From Pseudomonas sp. CROZ-RG-20F-R04-15 (GTDB lineage Bacteria > Pseudomonadota > Gammaproteobacteria > Pseudomonadales > Pseudomonadaceae), in the NCBI RefSeq assembly GCF_022662375.1, contig NZ_JAKNQL010000012.1, positions 160,080 to 224,079 of the forward strand: 64,000 nucleotides of DNA. The letters are read 5' to 3'. The notes under the pieces are model-generated. The model made no database searches and was not told the DNA's origin. It saw nothing but the letters and a program-made list of their open reading frames with translations. Shown here one piece after another: positions 36,401-46,108 of this stretch. Made by a program: the position numbers and the translations under genes. Every line of letters starts with the position of its first letter. Position 1 is the first letter of the stretch.

Positions 36401-38187
36401 AGAACAGCTTTGACAGTCAGTTCTCCGACGGTCTCTGGTGTATACAGCAGACTCGCCCAACCTCCGGATCCGGTGACACTGTGTACAGGTTCACCCTCCG
36501 GAATGATCCACTCGACCAACGCGTTGCTGACCGGATCACCGTCACCGCTGACCGTCTCATGCACGGCCTGCAACCGCAGCAACACGCTTTCGGCTTCATC
36601 CACGATCGGGGATTTATTGGCTTCACGCACCTCGCCGACCCTGACCCGATTACGCGCCAGCGACATCGGTTTGGCGGGCGACGGCAACAACAGTTTCGTA
36701 CAGACCAGCGATAGCTCGAAGGCGCCGTCGCGTCTGTCTTCACTGCTCAGTGTCCAGACTATATCGGCCTCGATGCCTTCTACCGGGACCTCAAGCGCAG
36801 GACTGACCTCAACCCCCAGCTGCTCAGGGCTTTCGCCACTCCAGCGCAAAGAAAACCCGGCGTCCAATAATGGACTGCCAGGCGGTAGCGGCAGGCGTAC
36901 CTGCAGATCATGGGTGCTTCCACGATTCGGATAACCTTGCGCGTCCCAGGCTGTCTCGCCACCGTCGACCACGGCCCGCAGGTCTTTCCAGGGGTCGTCG
37001 TCCAATACCGGCACTTCGAATTCTTCAGCCCATATTCCACTGGCGTAATAAAGGCTTTCGACCGAGGCTTCGATAACAGCTTTCCCCGCCTTCTTCGGCA
37101 CGAAGGTGTAGTAAGCCCAGCCGAATTCATCGGCATCGGATGAATCTATCATCTCCTCGTCGGCCACCGACCATTTCACCGTGCAACCTGCTATGGACTG
37201 GGAGGTGTAGGCAGAAATAACTTGCACGCCCAGTTTCACCGTTTGTTTGCCCAGCACCGGGTAATACGCCGCTTCAAGTCTCTCCCTGAATCTCAGACGG
37301 TGATGCCCCAGTGATATGCAGATCGGGAAGGCATCGGCGCGGTACTGGTTTTGCAAACTCAGCGAAAACTCGTAGGGCAGTGACTCATTGATCATCGGAA
37401 CATCGAACGACCAAGCGGAAGTCAAAAGTTGATCGACGCCCCAATCGGGTTTGATCACGACCGCATCCTGCGGATTGCCTGTGCTGATCAAGGCAGCCTT
37501 GGTGCCGAGCCATGCGTTGCCTGACTCGGGCTCGAATGACAACTGGTGAGGCATGTACATCGGCGATTGGTTTTGGTCCCCGCCCAGCGACGATGCTCCC
37601 ACACACAGATACACCTTCTGCTCTGACGTCAGGCGCTCCTGATCCAGATGCACCGCTTGCAGCTTCAAATCATCCAGTTGCAGTTGGATGTCGAGGCGGG
37701 TAATGCAGATTTTTGAATAACGATCACCCGGGTTATTCAGCGGGCTGTGAATCTCGATACGCAGCGTGTCATCGCGAGCGAACGATCCCCCCAAAGGCAA
37801 ATTGTATTCTTTCAGGTCCAGCGCCAATGGTTGACCGGCTTCGCGATGGGCCTGGTCTTGTGCGAGAGCAAGCGGGCTGTGCGGTTTGAGCTCGATCTCG
37901 TGCAATTGCTCCTCACCCTTGAAGATGAACACCCAGCCCGATTTTTCGTGTCTCGTTTCGCACAAGAAACTCAACGTATAACGCGCGTCTTCACCGGGAG
38001 TCTGCGGTATCCAAAAGTCCTGACTTGCCCGGCCACCATTCTGGATGGCCAAATAGGGCGTCTGGAACCCTTGCCACTGGTCTGCCTCTTTCCCGACCGC
38101 CCCCGATTTATCCCAATGCTCCAGTCCTTGAAGAAACTCACCATTGCGAATCAGACTTTCGTTGGCGTAAACCCCTGGTTTACTCAT
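33496..38187 (-). CDS. Giant Ig-like repeat protein, last gene of the TcA operon
   Basis: A 1563-aa protein without signal peptide or membrane segment. Residues 1-175 look like a jelly-roll carbohydrate-binding module (RNGEFLQGLEHWDKSGAVGK). The rest is made of beta-rich repeat units of roughly 220-330 aa, with joints marked by DPWKDLR (398), SPWKREV (618), NPWAELV (948) and DTWLQEF (about 1190). Sub-units resemble bacterial Ig-like (Big_1/invasin) domains: VISAYTSQSIAGCTVKWSVA, then GWAYYTFVPKKAGKAVIEAS. The ATG at 38187 overlaps the tcaB-like stop by eight bases with GGAG upstream, so it is translationally coupled to the toxin. It is not a known Tc subunit; a receptor-binding or shell accessory role is inference. 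Confidence 0.8.
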   Translation of the reverse strand: MSKPGVYANESLIRNGEFLQGLEHWDKSGAVGKEADQWQGFQTPYLAIQNGGRASQDFWIPQTPGEDARYTLSFLCETRHEKSGWVFIFKGEEQLHEIELKPHSPLALAQDQAHREAGQPLALDLKEYNLPLGGSFARDDTLRIEIHSPLNNPGDRYSKICITRLDIQLQLDDLKLQAVHLDQERLTSEQKVYLCVGASSLGGDQNQSPMYMPHQLSFEPESGNAWLGTKAALISTGNPQDAVVIKPDWGVDQLLTSAWSFDVPMINESLPYEFSLSLQNQYRADAFPICISLGHHRLRFRERLEAAYYPVLGKQTVKLGVQVISAYTSQSIAGCTVKWSVADEEMIDSSDADEFGWAYYTFVPKKAGKAVIEASVESLYYASGIWAEEFEVPVLDDDPWKDLRAVVDGGETAWDAQGYPNRGSTHDLQVRLPLPPGSPLLDAGFSLRWSGESPEQLGVEVSPALEVPVEGIEADIVWTLSSEDRRDGAFELSLVCTKLLLPSPAKPMSLARNRVRVGEVREANKSPIVDEAESVLLRLQAVHETVSGDGDPVSNALVEWIIPEGEPVHSVTGSGGWASLLYTPETVGELTVKAVLRAHKDAVSSEHDFSVKAIATSPWKREVSIWLDEIDVPGNPLGVRCLRGKTHTLKVVPADDSTWVGRNISLHWRGDKDPGIGLTPADLNVPRELIEGGVQWELVSDETDSQSSLFELELRLQGLPDVRELPGRLLAEDVRTEVALMLDQVQSSLDECSLYPCIEAVHRFKVLPHALSPLVGLEASLIWTGASAESLGAKVQPSLDEPQTLGDGGATWVLDFEQSAKPGEFALALVLPQLQFEAVAKPMVLDHNKLRIEAWRESAVDPVINQDAAWMWVQVYSRYTEKPVDQAPVNWTVDAVPREIHTTVDGWSGFEFKPHKAGEQSVIATVLSRFDGFEDRRPMTVLSLDSNPWAELVAGLDPPDLQDCQPVGEQTFFPRRNLQHKLYVKAPRDSALVNRHLTLGMTGTGPAALGIKFEEPLLGEPRLLSDVGMTYEFKANGSTDGSFGLRFSSTRLACLSPIIAMSLGPGERVLKIAERQRVNQTLLWGAEVSEQVEVISVISGRPMAGVPVTWFSTDLGELKAITNHYGVARVRFVPTTPGAVQLTATVGDSLYSESIALPYFLHQPRELQSLQSEEPSGHPGQEVSAQVIVISAQTGEALADVEVEWEYPGIKIAPTKTDATGKSEVTFKLPPIREGWLLATVKGGYTGWEVKSMMFTAIPNSDTWLQEFTLWLNDEEVDLVDGKLVLSRALAYDLELRVRKHSWLIGWASVALEEFTGAEALGLKFDPELETLYPVDGKPVHWSVSAATSGPNGEFTLKLCSPDIPDRLLPGQLFDEFDVQFDSFPKFFGHGTSYPCLGALHVFKLRAKPDSSLLGGFVKLEWEGESLGVQVMPALDEEQQVDLEWLSWTLICRGITESGTISLKLKTTRGDWVSLPFAMSLGHNLVTAERWMTRHGETRFEWGIRATSPFSKTPAPNVVVMVSEVGETPYPAKTNEAGEFVIFNSGASLVLTIQNPYDGSVVP

Positions 38188-41100
38188 GGCGGCTCGCTCC
38201 TTGACGTTGACGCTTTGCGCCTGCTTTTTTAGCGGTGGTGACCAAGTCTTCAACGTGTCGCCCGAACGCTGGATCACCCGCCCTGGCCACGTAGTAGACG
38301 CGCATCACGACATCCGACAGAGAGCACAGCATTGCCGCCTGCGAAGCTTGCGCGGCCCAAGGGAAATCCAATCTCCAGCTGGAGACCGCACCGGTATTTT
38401 CGAACGGATTGAGAAAGCCCTCATCAGGTTTCATTGCCGTCAGACCATTGTCGGCAATGCCCTTGGAAAGGACGATCTGTTGACCACTGCGCAGGTTGAA
38501 TTGGACCTCGACTGGAGCCCCCCCACCCACAACGTCATGCAAGTACTTCACCGACTGCGACGTTGCCTTGGTGGCCGTCATGCTACCGAGCTGAACCAGA
38601 GAGGCGCGCACATCCTCGTGAGGCCCGGTGAGAACCGGCAGATCAATCTCCACCGCGCTGATCTGTCGGCAGTAATGCCCAGGATGATCGCGGTCGAACA
38701 GCAACTGTGTGAGTTTGAATTCCAGCGAGCCATTGCCTTGCAGATCGGTCAACGCTTCCGTCCAGCTACCCATACCCGGCTGAGGGTCAAACTCATCATC
38801 GAACAATTGGCGCAACGAAACGGTCTTGACAAGTTCGAGTCGCCGCTCGTTGCGTTGCAGGTACTCCCTTTCCATACGCAGGAGGTGCGCACGCAAATGC
38901 TCGCCGGCCGTTAAACCATGACGCTGATCCAGCCAGAACTGCTGCAACGGCCACTGAGCGTCGTAATCGCCGGTTTCGGCACTCAGCGACGCCTGGGCAC
39001 TGAAACACAAACTGAGCACTGCATCGTAGGCCTGGTAATGCAACGCTTTGAGCTGACCGATCATCCAGCCGTAGAGCTCAGCATTGGTTGCACGCTTTTG
39101 CAGATAGTTGTACACCGCCAATGCCTGGCCGTTGGCCCGCAGTGTTTGCGCCAGGTTGGAACGAGCAGCGGTCACCGCATGCCGTTGCGCCTCGATTTGT
39201 GCATTGATCGCACCGACCTCCGCCAGCGCCTGATCACGTTGCAGCCCCCATTCATTGCGGCGGCGGCGATAACCTTCGGTGGTGGACTGTTTATCGGCAT
39301 CGATTTGCAACAGCGACGAGGCGACTTCCAGCCCGAAACACACGGCGTCGGTCACCTTTTCAACACGATGGCCGCCGTTGGCCAGGCCAAAAACGTTTGG
39401 AAACGACGCCAGAATTGCCCCGACGGGCTTGATGACCTTGGCGGTCAACGCGAATACCTTCGACTGATTCAGGCTGTCTATGACCTGATATTCGACTGCC
39501 GATACGTTTTCGTCATAGCGCTGTGCATAGGCATCAGCGCGCTGCTGTGCCACCGTACGACTCTGCTCGAGAGCCGTAACACTCGCCTCCAGCTGGGCGA
39601 TGGATTGCTCCTGGACTGTCTGTGCGTAGCTGCCCAGTTCCACCAGATGGTTTTGCTGCAGTTCTTCCTGCTCGGCGCGGTCGCGACGCTCAAGCAGATT
39701 GAGCACCTGACTGCCGTAATCCTGCAGCGCTTGTACGGCCCGCAGTGCGACCTCGAATGTCACGCGCCAACGGAAGGCGTTGACCACCAGCCGCCCACCC
39801 AAAGGCCTCGGCCCGGCGGCACCGGCCGCCGCGAGATCGCGCAGCAATTGATTCGGATCCGTCGGAGGGCTGAACAAGGGAATGTCCAGAGGTTTGCCGT
39901 CCAGCGTGAGGTTGTTACGCAGGTTGTAAATGCGCTGCTGCGGCGCGGCAAACAGGTCGAGCAACGCTTGATTGATAGGAACCCTGAATGGCCCGCAGGC
40001 CAATAGCCCAAGCATGGGCGCCGTATCGGAGCCGGACGGGACATCGGCCAGACTGAAATCGAATGTCTGTTCGAATGCTTCCAGCGCCGGGCGCGTGCCA
40101 CACTGCGACAGCAGATCGTCGACCGTAGCAGTTTGCCAATGGCTCACCGTCTGGGCAGTAGGCGCCTTGCCCATCAGAAAGCCTGCCTGCACGTAACACA
40201 GTTTGGCCGCCACCAGACTGTCTCGTGTCAGTTGGCGGTAATACCAATCCCCCCACGCCATCAGGTTTTTCACGTATTCGGTGAACATCAGCTTTTTGAA
40301 GTGCACTGGCTTCGAATAGCCGATTGCATCCGGGTCGGCCGGAGCCAGCGCTTCACAGCCGGCATTGCCTTCGTTCATTCCCAGGGGCCGGCTGCGCCAA
40401 TAAAGCGGTTTGGGATGCAGCGAGGCGGGTTCTTCAATAGCCTGCGGGTCAAAAATGTAATGCAGCCACTGTTGCGCCTCGAGATAACGTTCCTCATCGC
40501 GCAGGCGTACCGCCACAAGGTGCGCCAAATGAACAAACAATTCCCAGAAAAACAGCCCGTTGGCACCATCAAAAGCACCGTTTGGTTCGACGAAAGAACA
40601 GCCTGTCGGCGGCGGCTCATGCATGAACTGGGTGTCCCAGTGCAACACCGCCTCCACTGAAATATTGGCGCGCCAGACCAGCTGCGGACCAAACAGCGAA
40701 TTCAGGCGGGTGTATTGCAGATTTAGCGAGGATTGGTTGAATGAAAGAAACTGGGCGGCATCGGTGGTGTTCTTCACCAGAGTGGGCGGGGTGAAATCCC
40801 GCCACTCGCGAACGTCCAGCGTGAAATGCTTGATGCCGTACTCACCAGCATCAAGAGAGAAGGTGGTTTCCTTCGACCACATTCCTTTCGCTCGCCTGAA
40901 GTCCCCCGCGGCGTTCATGTACCAGTTGCCTGCGATCGACTGTTGCGCAGAGACGTCCACTGGGTCATCAATTGTTCGCATCAACAAATTCAATGCAATG
41001 CTCGGCTCAACGTTACCCGGTTGGCCTGTGGGCTTACAAAATCCCTGCACCATCAGTTCATCGACTTCAGCCTCTTCTACCTCTATACGTCGTGCCGTGA

Positions 41101-42277
41101 CTCGCAACCCCAGAAACGGGGCCATCGTACCGCCTGCTTCTACCTCGCTGACAATCTCAACCTGACTGGGCAGCCGATGCTGAACGGTCTCGGGGGTCGT
41201 GAAGCGCGTCTCCCATGCCTTTTTCAGCCACGCGCCATCGTCATACGTCACGGGGCGCATCAGTACGTCGTGAATCGTAAGTGCTGACACTTTCTTATCG
41301 TCATATAACCCTTCGAACAGGATGCCCAGCGTCCCTCTGGGTTCCGCAGAATCGGTGCGCACCGCCACCACCATGGCGGTCAAGGAAAATTTTGCACCAA
41401 CAGTGATACTCATCGGGTACGCGGCACTGTGCACAATCAACGGCGCCGACCATTGTCCGTTCTGCGTCATGAAAGCCAGATTGATATCCAGCCTGGCGTC
41501 TATGGACTGGACGTTATCTTTACTGGCGACCGGGTCGCGCCACTCCGCCCAGACCAGACACAATCGGCCGTTCCAGAACACCGGGCGTATGTCCACAACC
41601 TGATTGGCTGGCTGAACGTCCACGGCTTGCCACTCACTCCAAGCCGCCGGGTTGACCGCCGTACAGGTCGGCGTCAGCTCGATCTGTGCCCTGCGCCAGA
41701 AATACTGGCACGGTTGCACGCGCTGGCGCCCGATGAAGTAGTAATCGGCACGTTCAGGTGTATCCCCGTCCATGTAGCAACTGAGGACATCCAGATCGCA
41801 GGTCTGCTCGAACGTTTGCAGATATGCACGCATCGCTGCCTGAACCGAATCGACGCTCAAACGCGTCTGATTGAGATCGTTTTCCAGGTTTTTGAACAGG
41901 CTGGTCTTGCGCAAGCGAACAAACGGATTGATGTAGTTTTCCGGATAGAGGCTGATCAGTTGTACTGCTGCCCAGTCCGAATAGTTGTTGTAGAGGTCCC
42001 ACTGCGCCAGATGCTCTGCAGGCACTTGATATTTGGTGAAACCCGGTTCCAGTTTGCGATGCACCGAATTTATGTACTGCTGCACGCAACTGATCGCCTC
42101 AGCGACCCATGAGCTTTGCCTGGCATAAGTGTCCAGCGGATCCATGCGCAGCAATTCAAACAGATCTTCCGGCGTTTTCAGGAACCAGTATTCTTCCCTG
42201 TTGATCTTTCCAACGCAGTAATCAAGCAAAGCCGAACGACGTTTTTCCAGCAAACCACCAGTGGTATTCAAATCCAT
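38180..42277 (-). CDS. tcaB: Tc toxin A component, C-terminal half (TcaB-like)
   Basis: A 1365-aa protein corresponding to the C-terminal part of TcdA. A neuraminidase-like region (LTPTCTAVNPAAWSEWQAVD, RPVFWNGRLCLVWAEW) is followed by shell and linker parts. The long helical pore-forming stretch (about residues 880-1120, YAQTVQEQSIAQLEASVTAL, then ALAEVGAINAQIEAQRHAVT) leads to the conserved end (FLNPFENTGAVSSWRLDFPW). In the pentameric TcA this part forms the translocation channel. AGGGAG lies nine bases before the ATG at 42277; the TTG at 42298 is less likely. The tcaA-like gene is 55 bases upstream and the Ig-repeat gene overlaps its end. Confidence 0.9.
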   Translation of the reverse strand: MDLNTTGGLLEKRRSALLDYCVGKINREEYWFLKTPEDLFELLRMDPLDTYARQSSWVAEAISCVQQYINSVHRKLEPGFTKYQVPAEHLAQWDLYNNYSDWAAVQLISLYPENYINPFVRLRKTSLFKNLENDLNQTRLSVDSVQAAMRAYLQTFEQTCDLDVLSCYMDGDTPERADYYFIGRQRVQPCQYFWRRAQIELTPTCTAVNPAAWSEWQAVDVQPANQVVDIRPVFWNGRLCLVWAEWRDPVASKDNVQSIDARLDINLAFMTQNGQWSAPLIVHSAAYPMSITVGAKFSLTAMVVAVRTDSAEPRGTLGILFEGLYDDKKVSALTIHDVLMRPVTYDDGAWLKKAWETRFTTPETVQHRLPSQVEIVSEVEAGGTMAPFLGLRVTARRIEVEEAEVDELMVQGFCKPTGQPGNVEPSIALNLLMRTIDDPVDVSAQQSIAGNWYMNAAGDFRRAKGMWSKETTFSLDAGEYGIKHFTLDVREWRDFTPPTLVKNTTDAAQFLSFNQSSLNLQYTRLNSLFGPQLVWRANISVEAVLHWDTQFMHEPPPTGCSFVEPNGAFDGANGLFFWELFVHLAHLVAVRLRDEERYLEAQQWLHYIFDPQAIEEPASLHPKPLYWRSRPLGMNEGNAGCEALAPADPDAIGYSKPVHFKKLMFTEYVKNLMAWGDWYYRQLTRDSLVAAKLCYVQAGFLMGKAPTAQTVSHWQTATVDDLLSQCGTRPALEAFEQTFDFSLADVPSGSDTAPMLGLLACGPFRVPINQALLDLFAAPQQRIYNLRNNLTLDGKPLDIPLFSPPTDPNQLLRDLAAAGAAGPRPLGGRLVVNAFRWRVTFEVALRAVQALQDYGSQVLNLLERRDRAEQEELQQNHLVELGSYAQTVQEQSIAQLEASVTALEQSRTVAQQRADAYAQRYDENVSAVEYQVIDSLNQSKVFALTAKVIKPVGAILASFPNVFGLANGGHRVEKVTDAVCFGLEVASSLLQIDADKQSTTEGYRRRRNEWGLQRDQALAEVGAINAQIEAQRHAVTAARSNLAQTLRANGQALAVYNYLQKRATNAELYGWMIGQLKALHYQAYDAVLSLCFSAQASLSAETGDYDAQWPLQQFWLDQRHGLTAGEHLRAHLLRMEREYLQRNERRLELVKTVSLRQLFDDEFDPQPGMGSWTEALTDLQGNGSLEFKLTQLLFDRDHPGHYCRQISAVEIDLPVLTGPHEDVRASLVQLGSMTATKATSQSVKYLHDVVGGGAPVEVQFNLRSGQQIVLSKGIADNGLTAMKPDEGFLNPFENTGAVSSWRLDFPWAAQASQAAMLCSLSDVVMRVYYVARAGDPAFGRHVEDLVTTAKKAGAKRQRQGASRHE

Positions 42278-42332
42278 GATCCGTGCTCCCTGGGACAAAA
42301 TCCTGAGTCAAATGGCCGTCAGGCCACGCCGC

Positions 42333-45300
42333 TCATTGCTCGGCCTCGTCGCCGGCAAAAGTGATGGGGTCGAAATAAGCCTGTACTCCGCTACCATCGG
42401 TACGCACGCTGAATTCGAACCTCCCGCCGGTGCGGCTGGAAACGACCACACGCGTCACCCCATCCTGACTGGTGAATCCATCCGCGGGCCGAATGGTCGC
42501 TTCACTGATTTTCGATGGCGGCACGCTTTCCACGAACCACTTCACGAGTACGCCTTTCCCGAGATTGCCGTATTGATCTTCCGTCGTGGCGTAAAGCTCG
42601 ACTTCCTGCCCTCGTGGAACAATCCCCAGGGGGATCGGGGATTTGAACTCACTCGGAAACTCCATGCTGCTGGTATCAAAGTCGATAAAAACGGAGGCGA
42701 CAGGCTCCGGCTCGAACAAGTCCAGCGAGTACATGACCTGGTCTGTTCCCATGACCTCGCCAGGCCTGTATTCCACCTCGACCAGACCGTTGATATCGGT
42801 TGCTTTGTTTTTCATGGTGCCTAATGTGGTGTGCCAGTAAACGTTGACACCCGAAAGGGGCTTGTCTGCTGCATCTGTGACAGTCAATTTGAAGGTAACT
42901 TTTTCACCAGATTTTTTAGCGATCAAATGGTTGCTACCGATCATTACAGACCTGATTTTGACCAATGCCTTGAGGTCTCCCGGTGCATACACCGGTGGTA
43001 CCTGCGGTCGGGACTCGTTCAGCAAGGCGAGCTCGGCTGCCTTGGCGTAGGCCTCCTTGTCCACCGTCTCGGGCAGATTGCCGATCTGGAAAATCGTCGA
43101 TGCGTCCATCCCGGTTTTGCCCGACAGCACGCGTACACGCATCAACAGATCGAGCTCGATGAGACCTGCGAGCACCAGATTTCCAGACTTGTCGATGTGT
43201 GTCAGACAGTCGCGTACATCCTGCGCGCTCCAGCCGAAAAACTCGGCCAGTCTGATGGCTGAAGCCTGCTGCGCCAGCCACAGTGCATTCCCTGTGACCT
43301 CAGGCAGAGCATTGACCTGGCGCAGGTAATCCAACAGTTTTTGTGGTGGTTGCCGGCCAAGATCGAAAGCGCGCGCCAGCGTGCTCAAGTAGTACAGAGT
43401 GCGCACCGAGAGTTCAGGCTGGGCGTTCGGTTTTTTGTCAAACCAGACCTTGTGGCCGTAATCCACGTAGTCCTGCAACAACTCGACACTGAGGTTCAGT
43501 GTCATGGCCACTTCACTGCGCCGCCGCACTTCAGCCAATAAATCAAACAACGGACCGCCAGCGTCACGACGTCCCTGCGCAATATGTGCAACCACCTGTT
43601 CCAGAAAAGCGTGAGTGGTTGAGTTCGCCCAACTCAATATCGGTATCGCGTACTCGGCCGGAATCCCGGCATAGACGGCCAACGTCTCCTTCAACAGTGA
43701 TACCTGAGCATTCCGGGCCTGCAAAAGCACTGCGAGCATTGTGTTAACGATGGAGTCATGCACTGAGTCATCGAGCCCGCCAAAAGCATTTTCCACAACC
43801 CACAGGAGTTTCGTGCGCGCGACAGCCTCGTATGCCTCTGGCCTTCCGGCGTATGGCAACACCAGTCCGTTAGGATCGACGAGAGGATCTCCCCCCCTGG
43901 GGGTCGACAGGAAGTCCAGCCAGTCGACCGCGCCAACAGGAGGAACGCCTGCCGCCGAAAACACATTATTGGACAGCAGCGCAGCTGACAGGAGGTTAGT
44001 GATCTGATCGAAAAATTGCAGGTCCGACTCGCTCGCGATGCCGACACGTTGCGGTACGGCAATGTGTTGCAACATCCAGAGCACCGAAACATTACATTGC
44101 TCGCACCATTGCACGCAGGTGTCCATGGCTTCGACCAGACTCAGCACATCCGGTTTGCCGCTCGCCGAGGCGTTGATCACCGGCTCGCCCGCCAAGCCAT
44201 CCAGCCATTGCTCCCCGCCCAACAACGTCAGCATCAAGACACCTTCGACCGGTGTCATGTTAAACAGCCGCGGCAGTATGACCAGGCGACATAAACTGGA
44301 AACGATCGCCGGGGTGAGTAACAAGGTGTCTTTACGCTTGTATGCGCCGGCGACCGCCAGCGCCAGATAATGATAGGTCTGCAGATCGATACCCAAGCCA
44401 TTGCACAGCTGGCTGATGGTCAGATCGGCCTCACCGGGTACCGGCGTCACCGGGAACAATCCATCACCGAGCCTCAAGGGTTCGCGATATGTCCCCTGGC
44501 CATTGAAGATCTGATCGAATTGCGAAAGGGTTTCGCCACGACCATAGAGCGAAAACTGGTCAACAATGACCGCGAAATCTGCCGCTGTGCAGTGATAGCG
44601 TTCGCGCAGATGCTGGAACAACCCCAAGGCATGCACGACGTTGGCCGATATTTCCCATGTCGGCTCACTCTCAGTGCTACGAGCCTCAGCTCTGATTGCC
44701 GCCGTCAACAGGGCATCCACCTGGTCGCTCGGCAATTCAAGCCAGTTGTCCAGGCGCAGTTTGCGGTTCATCCGGTCGATTGCAGTCAAACCTGCCTGGC
44801 TGTTGGGGTTAACCGTCAGCCTGTTGAGAAACTCCAGCTCTGCGTAGTTGATCCGGATACCGGGGTGCACATTGGCGTTGATATAAACGGAGCCGGAACG
44901 CGCACTTTCCGCAGGTGAGTCCAGTTCGTCGGCAGGCTCCTCGACATAGTCGATATTCGCCGAGCGCACCGGTGCAAAATCCCCCACCGATAACAACTGT
45001 TCGATCTGCACGGCCCCGAGTTTGGTTGCTTCACCAAAATAACTGACCTGATTGAGATCCCCCCGAATGACAGTATCGAAATTGTCTCGATAAAAGTCCC
45101 CAGCTTGTGAAAGAAGGTACATAGGCTCAGTCAGCAGATTTCGCTGATACGGGCCCAGCCGCGAGGCATGCGCCAGCGCCCGAGTGTTACGGGAAGCACT
45201 GACAACCGACGGCAGAAAATAGGGGTAGGAAAGATCGATGGTGCGGTCGAAATCCCCCACCGACAACCCTTTGGAGCGTGCCACGCCGTCAATCGTGACC

Positions 45301-45959
45301 CAATGCTGATAGTAAGGCAGGCCATTGGGATAGCGCGCGTTGATCAAGGCATCTTCGATCGACTCTGGTTGATGTGCCGTGATGAATTTCTCCAGCACCG
45401 CGATAATAATGTCGACCGACGACACCGCCTGATACACCGCAGGCCCGTCGACAGACAGCAACTTCAAGTCGGTACGTCGGTCATGCAGCAGGAGCTTTTC
45501 TGTCGCGTCACCAAAAGGTTCGATACGCAGGAGAACCCAGCGCAACAGATCGATCAGGTATGCCACGGGCGAGATGCATGATTCCAACGCCTCGGGGGGG
45601 CACAGGCTACCGAATTCGGTAGGGAAGATGATCTCGTATTTCGGGCCTTTGACCATCGACAGCAACCCGCCTGACCGATCAACCTGCGTGGTTTTATTGC
45701 CCTTCAAGGTGTGTTCGATGAACTCACGCCGGATATACGTGACGTAGCTGTTGGACCGCCGCATGAACTCCCGGGCTTCGTCCACGCTGAGTTGATGCTC
45801 ACTGACCAAGGCTTGAGCGCCTTTTTCGACTAACTGAAAAATCGAACCACCCTGCTCAAGATAAGACCTCAGCTTTCCCAGCCCGGCGTTTTCAGCAATT
45901 TGTACTTCGCCAAATATTTGGTCGAACATCTGCACCAAGGGGCGGGACGCAACAGTCAT
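42333..45959 (-). CDS. tcaA: Tc toxin A component, N-terminal half (TcaA-like) with C-terminal Ig domains
   Basis: A 1208-aa protein matching the N-terminal virulence-plasmid-A (VRP1) part of TcdA: YEIIFPTEFGSLCPPEALES, CISPVAYLIDLLRW, LLLHDRRTDLKLLSVDGPAV and YPYFLPSVVSASRNTRALAH. It then has the helical shell. Residues about 990-1208 are two bacterial Ig-like domains (KVTFKLTVTDAADKPLSGVN, VELYATTEDQYGNLGKGVLV). In one-piece TcA proteins Ig-like receptor-binding domains sit near this junction. AAGGA precedes the ATG at 45959; the extra 44 upstream codons contain the operator palindrome and are rejected. It heads the tcaA-tcaB-Ig operon. Confidence 0.9.
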   Translation of the reverse strand: MTVASRPLVQMFDQIFGEVQIAENAGLGKLRSYLEQGGSIFQLVEKGAQALVSEHQLSVDEAREFMRRSNSYVTYIRREFIEHTLKGNKTTQVDRSGGLLSMVKGPKYEIIFPTEFGSLCPPEALESCISPVAYLIDLLRWVLLRIEPFGDATEKLLLHDRRTDLKLLSVDGPAVYQAVSSVDIIIAVLEKFITAHQPESIEDALINARYPNGLPYYQHWVTIDGVARSKGLSVGDFDRTIDLSYPYFLPSVVSASRNTRALAHASRLGPYQRNLLTEPMYLLSQAGDFYRDNFDTVIRGDLNQVSYFGEATKLGAVQIEQLLSVGDFAPVRSANIDYVEEPADELDSPAESARSGSVYINANVHPGIRINYAELEFLNRLTVNPNSQAGLTAIDRMNRKLRLDNWLELPSDQVDALLTAAIRAEARSTESEPTWEISANVVHALGLFQHLRERYHCTAADFAVIVDQFSLYGRGETLSQFDQIFNGQGTYREPLRLGDGLFPVTPVPGEADLTISQLCNGLGIDLQTYHYLALAVAGAYKRKDTLLLTPAIVSSLCRLVILPRLFNMTPVEGVLMLTLLGGEQWLDGLAGEPVINASASGKPDVLSLVEAMDTCVQWCEQCNVSVLWMLQHIAVPQRVGIASESDLQFFDQITNLLSAALLSNNVFSAAGVPPVGAVDWLDFLSTPRGGDPLVDPNGLVLPYAGRPEAYEAVARTKLLWVVENAFGGLDDSVHDSIVNTMLAVLLQARNAQVSLLKETLAVYAGIPAEYAIPILSWANSTTHAFLEQVVAHIAQGRRDAGGPLFDLLAEVRRRSEVAMTLNLSVELLQDYVDYGHKVWFDKKPNAQPELSVRTLYYLSTLARAFDLGRQPPQKLLDYLRQVNALPEVTGNALWLAQQASAIRLAEFFGWSAQDVRDCLTHIDKSGNLVLAGLIELDLLMRVRVLSGKTGMDASTIFQIGNLPETVDKEAYAKAAELALLNESRPQVPPVYAPGDLKALVKIRSVMIGSNHLIAKKSGEKVTFKLTVTDAADKPLSGVNVYWHTTLGTMKNKATDINGLVEVEYRPGEVMGTDQVMYSLDLFEPEPVASVFIDFDTSSMEFPSEFKSPIPLGIVPRGQEVELYATTEDQYGNLGKGVLVKWFVESVPPSKISEATIRPADGFTSQDGVTRVVVSSRTGGRFEFSVRTDGSGVQAYFDPITFAGDEAEQ

Positions 45960-46032
45960 GATCAATATCCTTGAGACGATAGCGGGTCCCGACAATCTGA
46001 CGTCACCATCAGATTGCCGGTCGATGTGTAAG

Positions 46033-46080
46033 GATTTAGCGCTTTTGACCGAGATTCGCCTACTGTCAGATCTGACAGTA
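46033..46080 (-). promoter_or_regulatory. Lux-box-like palindrome and -10 element before tcaA
   Basis: TACTGTCAGATCTGACAGTA (46061-46080) is a perfect 20-bp palindrome with the CT-N12-AG form. On the minus strand TAAATC (46033-46038) begins 25 bases after the right arm, placing the palindrome next to or over the -35 region, as for LuxR-type activators. It lies about 110 bases before the tcaA ATG. Confidence 0.65.
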
Positions 46081-46108
46081 TTTACGACCACTCATCGGAA
46101 TATGGGCT

